In this document: positions 10,070 through 21,368 of the stretch, piece after piece
Layout of the letters: the number at the start of each line of letters is the position of its first letter
Numbering within the stretch: position 1 is the first letter of the stretch
Source: Dryomyza anilis
Taxonomy: Eukaryota > Arthropoda > Insecta > Diptera > Dryomyzidae
Length of the DNA: 64,000 bases
Direction: 5' to 3'
Assembly: GCA_951804985.1 (NCBI GenBank)
Contig: OX638131.1
Coordinates: 59,550,351 to 59,614,350 of the forward strand
Notes under the pieces: model-generated
What the model was told of the DNA's origin: nothing
Seen by the model: the letters and a program-made list of their open reading frames with translations, nothing else
Databases searched by the model: none
Translations under genes and position numbers: made by a program

Positions 10070-11930
10070 ATTAATTGCTGTAATGCGGAAATATATTTAT
10101 AAATAAATTGCGAAAAGTTTAGAATTGTGTGATAATGAATAGGAAATAGGAAAACAGAAGAAAACGGTACCCACAGATCGCTATGTATTACTTAGGGTTA
10201 ATTTACTAGCATGTGGCGGACCAAATTTAAAGGTTATGAAAACAAGAAATATTAGGAAAAATATAAATAAGAAAGAATTATAAATGATAACACGAGTTTT
10301 TTATACGAAATAAATGCGATAAAATATATTTGTACGAAATTGAGATATTGAACCAATAGCTAAGTACTGCTGAGCGTAGATAACTAGCATAGAAATTTTG
10401 AATTGTAAAGTGAATTATGAAATTATGGTTGAATTATTAATTTTAAAATAAAATGAAAAGTACATTATGATGAATTGAATTTTGAATAAATAAAGAATTA
10501 TTAATTTATGTTAATTGCTGACGAGCAAATAAATGACAAGTAGGTTTTTTTTTTAGAGCTAGAAAATGCTCCAAATGATATATAGAAAAAATATGATTGA
10601 ATTAAAAGACTAGAAATAATATTATAGAAAATATATAAATACGTTTACAAGGAATGAAAAATAGGTTTTTAGAGCTAGAATATTCTCCAAAAGAGATTAT
10701 TATGATTGACTTAATTGATTAGAGAAATATTATAAAAATTATGAGAAAATGCATACAACAGTTGCAAAATGCATACAAGACTTTTTAGAGTTAGCAAATG
10801 ATCCAATTGTTATGTTGATATTTATTTTATTAAAGCAGCTAAGTATTACTTCGGGTAATTTACTAGCCTGTGCAATAAATTATGAGTTTATGTTGAATGG
10901 AAGAAATGAGGAAATGAATATATATAAAACAAAAATATAGTTAAAAGATATAAATTATTAAATAATATAATTGTATTAAGGATAGAAACAAATGAGAACG
11001 GCAATTACATTTTATGTAGGGATTCGATGTACTCTTCGAAAAGAGTTGACATCCGTAAGACTTTATGGTAATCTTAATCTTAAATAGTTTGAAAAGAACA
11101 GCAGCAAATTGTTTTTAAGCATTTCACTAAATACGACGAATACTAGTCTGCAACTTGATCAATTGCATACGTGTATTACGAATCGTATTAGGTGAACTCG
11201 AGCGAAAACTTAAGATGATCACTTATGTTTTGTTAGAGATTTCGATAGAATGAAAAATAAATAAATATAAAAATTGCATATATGTCGAATGAGCATTTTT
11301 TAAAATAAACAGCTTAAAAATAAGCTAAACTTCACAAGGTTTAAAACAAAAAAAAAAGTGGAAGATGTTTTACTTGTAGAATATGTTATTCAGATAAAAT
11401 AAATTCTGTTACAATTATGAATAAATTAATATTTTTTTTTCTCTTCTGGAAAAATGTTTATGAAACATCAAAACCAATATACGTATTTATTATACTGATT
11501 AGTTTAATAGATATTAAAATATAAAAATATAAACTTAAATAAATATGTTATATGACACATGTTTTTTGTACATACCACAACTTATATTGTAAAATATTAG
11601 CACAAACTATAAGATAATGTCAAACTTCGTAATATAAGAGAATGTTTATTTATAAGAAAAATGTGTTTTTTTTATTTTATAAAATTTTAAAGTACAATAT
11701 TATGTAAGGTAATATATGAATGATAATTTTGATAGAGATATAACGATGTTATTATATGAATATAATTATGTTTTACAGACACTTAAATATGTGAGTGATT
11801 GTAATGATACACGAAAATGATTAGATTTAAGTAAAAATAATTATAGCAACGAAATCTCATTGAATACTAAAAATATTGTGACAGTAATTAGATATAGTTT
11901 TATTAGAAAAATAAGTTGGCAATAATATGG
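10070..11930. other. Very AT-rich non-coding stretch with weak repeats
   Basis: No convincing gene was found. A diverged direct repeat of about 115 bp starts at TTTAGAGCTAGAA near 10553, recurs near 10669 and weakly near 10787. GGTAATTTACTAGC or close variants occur at 10197 and 10854. The stretch may be the 3' untranslated part of Gypsy-A or decayed DNA inserted later. Confidence 0.4.
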
Positions 11931-12803
11931 CTAATCCTGCTCATTGTGAGGGTCCAGGTAGATTCAATTCACAGACCGACAGCGTTGGAGCAGCATTCAC
12001 TCGTGTTCGATCGGAAAACATCTACAGGGCGGAGTGAACAGTAATCACGAAATTTGTTGTAACTGACTCAAGCGAACAATTGTAGTTAACAGATGACTTC
12101 GTGTCAAGGGTACAGGGTTCATGCACAAGAAACGAACGTTTGTGGAAAACGTACGATACGCGTAAAAAATACGGAAAACATATGCGTTAACTACGTAAAA
12201 CATATGATAGAGCAAAAAGTAACAGTAATTACGACAGGTTGTCCAGAACGTTGCAAGCAACCATTAAAGAGATAGAGCGGTTGCGTGTTGGAATGAACGC
12301 TACACTAGAGGAATTCACCAGAATTAAACAGAATCACATAAGGAGATGGCATCAATTGAATTCGCTATCATAGTGTTGAAATAAAGAAGATTGTGAACAC
12401 AAACCTGAAAAAGCTCCAGAAACAGAACCATAAAGTTAGTTAGAATGAATCTGAGCATAGCATGTTGCACCCGGACGTTTTGGGCCAAGCGTTGCTGAGC
12501 GAATTGACAGTGGAACTGAAGATAATGTACGAATCAGAGTGGTTCTTAAAGAACATATTGAATTTACACATCGAAACTAAAGCGACATCGCAATGTAGTG
12601 TCGGAAGCAAGTTAGACGGAGTCATGAGCAGTCGGGACCCCGAGAAGTATTCTACTCAGGGGCTCCTAGATCTGTGAGATCAATGACGGCTTCACTAACA
12701 AATAAGATGGTGCGAACCGCAGTCCGAAGGAAAGAAGACAAGTACAATAACTCATATCTGGAACTTGAAGAACCAGTATCGCTACCAAATATGAAGATCG
12801 ATT
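11931..12803 (+). other. Less AT-rich stretch with broken short frames
   Basis: Base composition changes here to something closer to coding DNA, and short open frames occur (for example 12093-12275 and 12462-12677). I recognise no domain in any frame. Given the purine tract and probable LTR downstream, it could be a decayed last gene or leader of an LTR element. This is inference from position only. Confidence 0.25.
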
Positions 12804-12972
12804 AACCATGCCAATAGTGACGAGAGTTATGTTACAGCAGAGCCCGCCATTTAACCAACGGAGACTGACCACGATATCTTGACTAAATTCAACCATGCCA
12901 ATAGTGACGAGAGTTATGTTTACAGCAGAGCCCGCCAATATACCAACGGAGACCGACCACGATATCTTGACA
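12804..12972 (+). repeat. 87-bp tandem duplication
   Basis: Two head-to-tail copies start at AACCATGCCAATAGTGACG (12804 and 12891) and differ at only a few positions. The second copy runs into a short open frame that ends with a stop near 13042. Confidence 0.8.
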
Positions 12973-13127
12973 ACAACATCTGTAATACATAGACAAGGTG
13001 ATTGCGGAGCAGAAGTATGCGGTTATGTATGTATTAAGTATCGGTAGTATGTTTGTATTGTACAGTAGTGTAAGGCATTGGTATCAGATGTTAGTATAAG
13101 ATGGTTGTAAGTCGAAAAAAATTTTTT

Positions 13128-13146
13128 TTTTGTAAGGGGGGAGGAA
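13128..13146 (+). promoter_or_regulatory. Polypurine tract
   Basis: The run GTAAGGGGGGAGGAA lies directly before TGTTGAGAG. This is the expected arrangement of plus-strand primer and 3' LTR in an LTR retrotransposon. Confidence 0.5.
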
Positions 13147-13883
13147 TGTTGAGAGTTAGCATTATGACAGTCACTCATAGCGTGGAAGTTCATTGATATT
13201 TTTCTAGTGGGTATTTGCTGTTGCTAAATATTAATTGCTAAATATTTAAATAATATTATATGCATTCTAATTGTTGTTAAAACAAAAAGTAAATGATGTT
13301 GGTTTGATGACACACCTTTTGGTCGTTGCCAAAATAAGCGGCGACAATTTACTTAGTCAGCAATTGTAACTATAAACCAAATTCGCCGCAGCGTCAAGTT
13401 GCTAGCTTGAAGAAAATAAGCACGTGGTGCAATTTGTTTGTAAACAAAGTCAATTCAATGACTTTGCGATGGTCTAAATTCAATGTCATCGCGGGTTGCT
13501 GATTATGCAAGAGTTGCTTTCACGGTCAGCGTTAAGAAGTCGAGTTGTGGATCGAACTTGAGTTCTTTACGGATCTTGTGATTGGTTAAAATTATGCTTC
13601 TGGGCATAAGCAGCAAAACACACTGTGATTTGCCAAAATTATGTTTCTAGGCTGAAGCAGCAAAAGACACTGGAAAAGTAGCATTGAAACTTAGATTAAG
13701 TATTAGTATATAAGTTGTAGTTATTTAGTTTTTAAGACAGTTGTTATTAGATTAAGAAGTGAGTCCAATAAGTGGAACAGAAAAAAGGAAATAAAAGTTA
13801 TAAAAAGGATAAACTTGAAATGGAGTAAGTGTTATTATTTATTAAATGTCTTATTTTTAGATGATGAAATAGGGACATTAACA
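13147..13883 (+). repeat. Probable 3' LTR
   Basis: It begins TGTTGAGAGTTAGC after a polypurine tract and plausibly ends ATTAACA just before the Jockey-like LINE. A TATATAAG-like box sits near 13706 and a possible poly-A signal (AAATAAAAG) near 13790. No second copy exists in the window, so the end is approximate. It may belong to Gypsy-A, whose integrase ends about 3 kb upstream, or to a different element. Confidence 0.4.
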
Positions 13884-15810
13884 TAGCCTTAAGTTCACTA
13901 AGATCTCATCGTATCCCTGGTACACTAAGGATTTGAAAATGCTACGTGACTCTAGGAATAGAGAATGGAATAGATATGTCAGCAGTCAAGACCCAAGTGA
14001 CCTAGAAACATATAACGAAATGTTTCTGGAATTCCAATCTAGATCTAAAATTCTTTACACTGAGTATATTGATAAAATGAAGATACAAATTTTATCAGAT
14101 CCAAAGAAGTTCTGGGGTTTCATCAATACTAAAAAAAAAATTGATGGTTTTCCTGCTTCTTTTAAAAATAATGATGGATTCATTAGCGACCCTAATGTCA
14201 TATGTGGCCTATTTGCAAGCCTGTTTAAACAATCATTCTCTAATGATACTTTTATAACCGATGTTAATTATTTTGATTACATGCATTCTGCTTCTAAAAC
14301 TTCATTAGTCTCTATATCATTGTCTCCGGAGCAGATTTTGCAATATATTTCGACGATTGATGATGATTTTAGTTCTGGACCAGACGGTATCCCGGCAACA
14401 GGTATAAAGAAATGTGGTACTTCGTTATGTAAACCACTTTGTTCTATATTTAATAAATCAATAAATGAAAGTAATTTACCAATATATTGGAAAAACTCAT
14501 TTATAAGCCCAATTTTTAAAAAGGGATGTAAAAATGATGTAAATAACTATAACCCATCGCTAAATTGGCATCAATACCGAAATTGTTTGAACGTATTGTA
14601 TATGATCAAGTTTAAAACCACTGTAGAGATGTAATTACCTCAAGTCAGCACGTATTTGTAACCGAAAGATCCACAGTATCTAATCTATTAGACTTCACTT
14701 CATTTGCAATAAGTTCAATAGAATCAGGAAAACAAGTTGACTGCATTTACACAGATTTCTGTAAAGTTTTCGATAAACTTCCTCATAACTTAATTTTATT
14801 CAAACTAAAGGTACTGGGATTTCCCGAATTCTTTGTTAGGTGGATAGGATCCTATTTATCTTATCGGTCATATCAAATACGCTTCAGAAATAATTTATCT
14901 TCACGATTTATTGCAACATCTGGGGTACCCCAGGGTAGTCATCTTGGTCCACTGTTATTTATACTGGCTATTAATGATGTGATATACAACATTAAGTACT
15001 CACATTTATTATTTTTTGCCGATGATATGACGTTCATATACTTCAGTCAGATTTAAAATCATTTGAAACGTGGTAATATAAGAATAACTTGATGCTTAAT
15101 CCAGTCAAGCCATGGTATTTTCTCGCAAAAGAAATAAACTAGAATACAACTAATCACTAAAAGAGAAAATATTAAATCGGCTACACATGGTGAAAGATCT
15201 TGGTGTGTTTGTCGATAGAAGTGTATCGTTTAATTTACATATTGAAAATATATAAGCCACTTGGTTTTATCAAACGATGGGCTAAAGAATTTAATAGTCC
15301 CCTTACAACTTTGACACTATATTGCACTCTAGTTCGTTCACAATTGGAATATGCAAGTCAAGTATGGTCTCCTTTCTACAAGGTACATAATGACCGAATC
15401 GAAAGGATACAAAAAAACTTCGTACGTTTCGCTCTCAAGGGTTTCAATTGGATGGATAACTTACATCTTCCTTCATACGTAGATCGTCTGAAACTACTAC
15501 ATTTAAAGACGCAGACGGATTGCCGATATAATTTACATACCTCAATTAATTTCCGGTAGACTTGATTCACCCGAGCTTCTTAACTATATTAGTTTTAACC
15601 ATAATCGTAGATGTAGCAGAAATCGTGATGTTCTTTTTTATCTACCTTATAGTAGAACTAATTATGTTGCTGCATCACCGTTCAATCGAATGTGTAATTT
15701 AGTCCACAGTATAATATAAATCCTTCAAAAAATCAACTCAAATGTAGGCTAAAACTATAATGTAACAAATGCATGTGTCACGTGCCCAACTAATTTAGTG
15801 GGTAAATAGG
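13884..15810 (+). mobile_element. Jockey-like LINE fragment, copy 1
   Basis: A 5'-truncated non-LTR element that starts within ORF2 upstream of the reverse transcriptase and keeps the 3' end. The same sequence occurs inverted at 45681-48296. The two copies stay alignable up to TTTAGTGGGTAAATA, which marks the shared 3' end of the element. The copy has frameshifts and stops throughout. Confidence 0.78.
13933..15559 (+). pseudogene. Jockey-like LINE reverse transcriptase, broken
   Basis: The first open part (to 14634) holds the pre-RT region with DPKKFWGFINTKK and FSSGPDGIPATGIKK, then ISPIFKKG. In later frames one sees YTDFCKVFDKLPH, SGVPQGSHLGPLLFI and FADDMTFI, the catalytic FADD box near 15010. 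From 15280 a further frame has LVRSQLEYASQVWSP and RIQKNFVRFALKG, the usual C-terminal end of Jockey and RTE-like proteins. At least three frame changes make it non-functional. No RNase H is present, unlike in the LOA-like elements nearby. Confidence 0.8.
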
Positions 15811-16278
15811 AGAACGTTCAATACTGTTAGAAACACAACAGACAATCGAAAGTGGGAAACATATAAAAAGCTACTATGCAACTTTAAGAGAGAACTTAGG
15901 AAAGCAAAGCGAGATGCTCATAACACTTGTAGACTCAGACACATGTTCCTTGCAACATTAAAGATTTGAATGGATTATGGACACACACACCAGAGGTAAC
16001 ATTAAAAGTTCTTCTGCAGACCCACTTTTCGAGAAGCGAACAACTACCACAACAAATTAACGAAACAATGACATCCATACACAACCACCGAGTCAATAAC
16101 GAAGACGAAGTGAGGAATATAATCAACCTCGAAAAAATTGAATGGGCTATGAACACCTTCTCCCTATATAAATCCCCGGGATTGGATTGTATCTATCCAA
16201 TGATGTTACAGAAAACATGTAACCTAATAGGCCCAATCATGGTAAGGGTATTCCAGGCGTGTCTATACCTAAAATACC
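15811..16278 (+). pseudogene. LINE-B reverse transcriptase 5' part, duplicated copy
   Basis: A first frame has NRKWETYKKLLCNFKRELRK, a pre-RT segment. Then from 15966 comes WAMNTFSLYKSPGLDCIYPM, the first RT motifs of a LOA-type enzyme. The piece stops abruptly at 16278, where BEL gag sequence follows. Bases 15916-16278 recur at 17461-17823 without visible change. Confidence 0.8.
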
Positions 16279-17460
16279 AGTTTCAGGACACAATCCAAGA
16301 AAGTATGCAAGCGCTCATTGCTACAAAGATAGCTTCAGATGAGTTACTTCAAGCTTTTATATGTTTTGTATTAGTCCGAAAAATGGACGACAATTTAAGA
16401 ATGAAGTTCGAGACTTCATTAAAAATTGCAAAGGGAATTCCAAAGGTGGATTCCTTATTGACATTTTTAGAACATGAGTTCTATGCTTTGGAGGCTAGCC
16501 AGAAAACAATCACAAATAAAAGTGATGTTAATCAAGCGAAACCTATGAAAAAAGCATTAGTGTCAAAGGCATAATGGCAAAATGTTTCATGGGCTGTGGA
16601 TCCATACATTTTGCTTTCCAGTGTACAAGGGTTAGAAATTTAAATATAAATGAAAAATGGAATAAAGTTAAGCTTAATAATTTGTGTAAAAAATGTTTAA
16701 GAAGCGGACATACAAGCGACAAATATACTGGGTATAACTGTAGGATATGTGCTAAGGAACACAATATGTTATTACATAAAGAAAAAGAAGAATTAAAAAG
16801 CGCAGTAGTGAATGGGAATAGTAAAAATGTAGATGACGAAGAGAAATGTGTGTTTCAATTGGATAAATTGCAGAGCAATGCTTGATAGTGGTTCTCAGGT
16901 CAGTTTCATAACAAAAGGTTTAAAACAGAAGTTAAAGTTGCAAAGTCAACACACAAACAAATCAATTAAGGGATAACACAAAATATATCTCATATAAATG
17001 AAAGATTGTACGTTAATATTAAATCAAAAAACTCAAATTTTAAATCTGAGTTAGATGTTTTAGTTATACCTAAAATTGTTTCCGAGGTTCCTGTTAAAAA
17101 AGTTGTTGCTGGAGATATTCCGAAACATATTAGATTAGCTGATCCGAACTACTTTATACCTAGTAGTATAGATATGCTCATTGGAGCAGAATTATTCTAT
17201 GACATTTTGGACAAGGGGCAAAAACGATTAAATGATACGTTTTTGTTGCAAAATACAAAACTAGGATGGGTCGTAAGTGGATCAGCAGTTAGCGAAAATG
17301 TATCTTATTGTGGAGTTGTTTCGTATACAGAAGACAATTTAGATACACAATTAAGAAAATTTTGGGAAGTCGAAGAATTAAATAGAGAAGTAAAATTGTC
17401 CAATGATGTGAAGAAATATTTAAAAGAACGATTTCTAGAGATAGGGATGGGAAATTTATT
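16279..17460 (+). pseudogene. Duplicated BEL gag/protease fragment
   Basis: This 1182-base stretch equals 19343-20524 with only isolated differences (for example GCTCATT against GCCCATT near 16310). It holds the end of gag, the Cys/His-rich knuckles and the protease part, in the same broken frames as the main copy. Both edges are abrupt: LINE-B on the left, and LINE-B again at 17461. It is the first unit of a tandem duplication that later lost its middle. Confidence 0.88.
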
Positions 17461-18323
17461 GCTCATAACACTTGTAGACTCAGACACATGTTCCTTGCAA
17501 CATTAAAGATTTGAATGGATTATGGACACACACACCAGAGGTAACATTAAAAGTTCTTCTGCAGACCCACTTTTCGAGAAGCGAACAACTACCACAACAA
17601 ATTAACGAAACAATGACATCCATACACAACCACCGAGTCAATAACGAAGACGAAGTGAGGAATATAATCAACCTCGAAAAAATTGAATGGGCTATGAACA
17701 CCTTCTCCCTATATAAATCCCCGGGATTGGATTGTATCTATCCAATGATGTTACAGAAAACATGTAACCTAATAGGCCCAATCATGGTAAGGGTATTCCA
17801 GGCGTGTCTATACCTAAAATACCTACCAAACATGCGGAAAGAAGTAAAGGTAGTATTCATACCGAAAGCAGGGAAATTACAGCACTCCTGATTATAGACC
17901 TAAACTTTTCATGCAATCAACATGGATATCTTTAATGCAAATCAACTGAAACCGCGCTTCATGACGTAGTCTCCCACATTGAGAAATCCCTCAAATTCAA
18001 GGAATACACACTGGCAGGTTTTTTAGATATAGAATGTGCCTTCAACAACATCTACTCTACAGCCATCCGGAACGCGCTAATAAATGTGCAGGTAGAAAAC
18101 GGCTTAGTAGCATGGCTGATGGAAACGCTAAAAAGCCGTAGAATCAATGCAAATATCGGACAGTGTGCCATAAAAATAACAGCTAGTCGGGGATCCCCTC
18201 AGAGGGGAGTTATATCCCCAACACTCTAGATACAAGTCCTGAACGAGGTTGCATACGCCGATAACTTGGTAATCTTGTCGACAGGGAAATACATGGATAC
18301 AGTGTCCAATGTTTTAGAAACCT
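17461..18323 (+). pseudogene. LINE-B reverse transcriptase, main copy
   Basis: It repeats the RT start found at 15916 and continues past it. VVFIPKAGKLQ lies near 17850, GFLDIECAFNNIYSTA near 18020 and SRGSPQRGVISPTL near 18190. The catalytic box reads YADNLVIL near 18255, with Asn in place of the second Asp of the usual YADD. Several frame changes and stops are present. The BEL element begins at 18324. Confidence 0.8.
18319..18323 (+). repeat. Left target-site duplication of the BEL element (AACCT)
   Basis: It matches AACCT at 25815-25819, directly after the 3' LTR. Five-base duplications are usual for BEL/Pao elements. Confidence 0.85.
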
Positions 18324-18467
18324 TGTTTAATTATATATAGGATATATTTATATCGCGATGGTATTTCAGAATAGTGAAGCCACGCTAGTTTATTACATAT
18401 GCCGTTAGGTATATTAGTCTTGTCTGTGCACAAGATAAGTTTAAGGATAAACCCTTGACATATGTTA
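18324..18467 (+). repeat. BEL 5' LTR, truncated
   Basis: It starts TGTTTAATTATATATAGG and follows the 3' LTR (25442 on) base by base with small changes to about TTATGTG. There it jumps directly to sequence just ahead of gag. The TATA box, poly-A signal, end of the LTR and primer-binding site are missing, so no transcript could start from it. Confidence 0.85.
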
Positions 18468-18486
18468 TGTGATCTTTGACAATGAG

Positions 18487-19638
18487 ATGACAGCGCAAAA
18501 GGACGTAACGCGGGAACAACTGCAGAGGTGGAAGAACGCACTGGAAAATCTTCGGAAGAATTTCGAGGAAAATGATGAGAAGTTGAAAAACCCTTCTCAC
18601 ACATTAAAGAAGAATGCATATTATGAGAAAAAAATATGCAATATAGTATTTTGTAAAACATTGCTAAGTAGCATTAAAGATAAAGTAGATTTAGAAATAG
18701 CTAATTCTATGGGATCCTCAGTAGCGGAGGAGACAGAAAATAGAACGCCAATAGAAAAAATGATACCAGTTCATAAAAATCAAGGCGTAGTTAGGAAATT
18801 CCAATATGCATTATCGGAATTTACCGACACTTTGGAAACTTTCAAAGCTGGAGTAGATAGTTTTGATAGTGTTAAAGAAGCTAAACGTTTAGCTGAAAAT
18901 TCATTCATGAACTATATTCATATTTTCAACGATGATGAACTAACGGAATCATTTTATTCGTTGAAAGCTGAGTTACATGCCATATCTAAAAAACAGAAAG
19001 TTAAACTTCAGTCGGTAGAAAACCAGGTTTATAGAATTCCTGCAATTGAGATACCAATGTTTGACGGTGATTACACTAAGTGGAATCCGTTCAAAGAACT
19101 GTACGTCCAATTAATAGACAGCAGAGAAATTTCAAATACCCAAAAGATGTTTATTTTGAAATCGAAGCTAAAAGGTGCAACAGCGAATACAATTTTAAAT
19201 CTTCTATCGACTGAAGAAAACTACCCAATTGCATGGAAGCTACTTGATGCAAAATATACAAATAAAAGAGCTGTAACTTCCATTTATTTTAAAAACCTTG
19301 TGGATGCACCATTGGTAAATGAAAGTACCAATAGTGTTAAACAGTTTCAGGACACAATCCAAGAAAGTATGCAAGCGCCCATTGCTACAAAGATAGCTTC
19401 AGATGAGTTACTTCAAGCTTTTATATGTTTTGTATTAGTCCGAAAAATGGACGACAATTTAAGAATGAAGTTCGAGACTTCATTAAAAATTGCAAAGGGA
19501 ATTCCAAAGGTGGATTCCTTATTGACATTTTTAGAACATGAGTTCTATGCTTTGGAGGCTAGCCAGAAAACAATCACAAATAAAAGTGATGTTAATCAAG
19601 CGAAACCTATGAAAAAAGCATTAGTGTCAAAGGCATAA
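18487..19638 (+). CDS. BEL gag, capsid part
   Basis: The frame begins MTAQKDVTREQLQRW and gives about 383 residues. It has a Lys/Glu-rich coiled N-terminal part and then the conserved BEL/Pao capsid-like region. IPAIEIPMFDGDYTKWNPFK near residue 190 and KMFILKSKLKGATANTIL near 225 are hallmarks of the family. It would form the particle shell. The frame ends at 19638 where the zinc-knuckle part starts in another frame, probably through a frameshift mutation, since BEL elements usually have one long gag-pol frame. Confidence 0.85.
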   Translation: MTAQKDVTREQLQRWKNALENLRKNFEENDEKLKNPSHTLKKNAYYEKKICNIVFCKTLLSSIKDKVDLEIANSMGSSVAEETENRTPIEKMIPVHKNQGVVRKFQYALSEFTDTLETFKAGVDSFDSVKEAKRLAENSFMNYIHIFNDDELTESFYSLKAELHAISKKQKVKLQSVENQVYRIPAIEIPMFDGDYTKWNPFKELYVQLIDSREISNTQKMFILKSKLKGATANTILNLLSTEENYPIAWKLLDAKYTNKRAVTSIYFKNLVDAPLVNESTNSVKQFQDTIQESMQAPIATKIASDELLQAFICFVLVRKMDDNLRMKFETSLKIAKGIPKVDSLLTFLEHEFYALEASQKTITNKSDVNQAKPMKKALVSKA

Positions 19639-19949
19639 TGGCAAAATGTTTCATGGGCTGTGGATCCATACATTTTGCTTTCCAGTGTACAAGGGTTAGA
19701 AATTTAAATATAAATGAAAAATGGAATAAAGTTAAGCTTAATAATTTGTGTAAAAAATGTTTAAGAAGCGGACATACAAGCGACAAATATACTGGGTATA
19801 ACTGTAGGATATGTGCTAAGGAACACAATATGTTATTACATAAAGAAAAAGAAGAATTAAAAAGCGCAGTAGTGAATGGGAATAGTAAAAATGTAGATGA
19901 CGAAGAGAAATGTGTGTTTCAATTGGATAAATTGCAGAGCAATGCTTGA
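19638..19949 (+). pseudogene. BEL gag, Cys/His-rich region
   Basis: This 103-residue frame contains CFMGCGSIHFAFQC followed by CKKCLRSGHTSDKYTGYNC and CRICAKEHNMLLH. The spacing of Cys and His is that of the BEL nucleocapsid knuckles, which bind the RNA genome. It overlaps the preceding stop and runs out just before the protease motif, which is in another frame. Confidence 0.8.
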
Positions 19950-20540
19950 TAGTGGTTCTCAGGTCAGTTTCATAACAAAAGGTTTAAAACAGAAGTTAAA
20001 GTTGCAAAGTCAACACACAAACAAATCAATTAAGGGATAACACAAAATATATCTCATATAAATGAAAGATTGTACGTTAATATTAAATCAAAAAACTCAA
20101 ATTTTAAATCTGAGTTAGATGTTTTAGTTATACCTAAAATTGTTTCCGAGGTTCCTGTTAAAAAAGTTGTTGCTGGAGATATTCCGAAACATATTAGATT
20201 AGCTGATCCGAACTACTTTATACCTAGTAGTATAGATATGCTCATTGGAGCAGAATTATTCTATGACATTTTGGACAAGGGGCAAAAACGATTAAATGAT
20301 ACGTTTTTGTTGCAAAATACAAAACTAGGATGGGTCGTAAGTGGATCAGCAGTTAGCGAAAATGTATCTTATTGTGGAGTTGTTTCGTATACAGAAGACA
20401 ATTTAGATACACAATTAAGAAAATTTTGGGAAGTCGAAGAATTAAATAGAGAAGTAAAATTGTCCAATGATGTGAAGAAATATTTAAAAGAACGATTTCT
20501 AGAGATAGGGATGGGAAATTTATTGTACATATTCCATTAA
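19942..20540 (+). pseudogene. BEL aspartic protease and following linker
   Basis: AMLDSGSQVSFITKG near 19945 contains the DSG active site of a BEL retropepsin. After a stop near 20036 the frame continues with SSIDMLIGAELFYDIL near 20230 and TKLGWVVSGS near 20320, both typical of BEL pol ahead of reverse transcriptase. The frame is lost again at about 20525. Confidence 0.78.
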
Positions 20541-21368
20541 CAGATAACACAAATAAACTAGGAAGATCAGATTTGATAGCCAAACGCAGATTTTTATCAA
20601 TGGAAAAGAAGTTAGAGAAAAATAACGAGATCAAAATTCAGTATCATGACTTTATGCGAAAGTATATGGAACTTGGATTATTTGCCACATCATTATGTTT
20701 TGCGACCAGAAAGTACTTCAACTAAATTGAGAATTGTTTTTGATGCTTCATGTAAAACAACTACAAATATAGCTCTAAACGATTTGATGTACACTGGTCC
20801 ACGTCTACAGGATGATTTATTTAATATTTTAATGAGATTCAGAAAACATAGATATGTTATAACAGGTGATATTGAAAAAATGTATAGGCAAATATGGGTT
20901 CATGAAAGTCAGCGTAAATATCAACTGATTTATTGGAGATGGAATGCATCTCTACCATTGGAAACATATAGACTGACAACAGTTACATATGGAACTTCTT
21001 CTGCACCATATTTAGCGGTCAAATGTTTACAAACAGCCGCAGAGTCTGTGAGAATTAGTAACCCAAAGGCAGCAGATTTTATAATGTCTGATTTTTATGT
21101 GGATGACATTATGACTGGTAGTGAGTCTCTGGAAGAATTGATAACGTTACAGCATGATATTAAAAATATTTTAAAAGAACATGGATTTCCTCTTAGGAAG
21201 TGGTGTGCAAACCATTCTGGTCTTCTCAAAAATTTTCCACAAGGTGAATGCGAAGTTTCTGTAGATCTAAATAAGGATAACACAGATAGTGTTAAGGCAC
21301 TAGGCTTAGCTTGGATTCCATCTTCCGATGAGTTTTTTTATAAAATCAAGCTTGAATTCAAAGTTTGA
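20541..21368 (+). pseudogene. BEL reverse transcriptase
   Basis: The motifs are PESTSTKLRIVFDASCKT, LNDLMYTGPRLQDDLF, the first catalytic Asp in VITGDIEKMYRQIWV, TYGTSSAPYLAVKCL and the box FYVDDIMTGS near 21093. These are diagnostic of BEL/Pao. The frame ends at 21368 and the continuation (DISKLFDPLGFLSPVVV) lies in the overlapping frame 21328-21810. A further frame shift falls before 20646. Confidence 0.88.

Noticed and set aside
12045..12260. Overlapping opposite-strand frames at 12045-12275
   Set aside because: Neither shows a known motif, and the surrounding sequence has many stops.
16543..16764. Minus-strand frame opposite BEL gag, also at 19607-19828
   Set aside because: A shadow of the gag Cys/His region on the other strand. 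Its recurrence only reflects the duplication.
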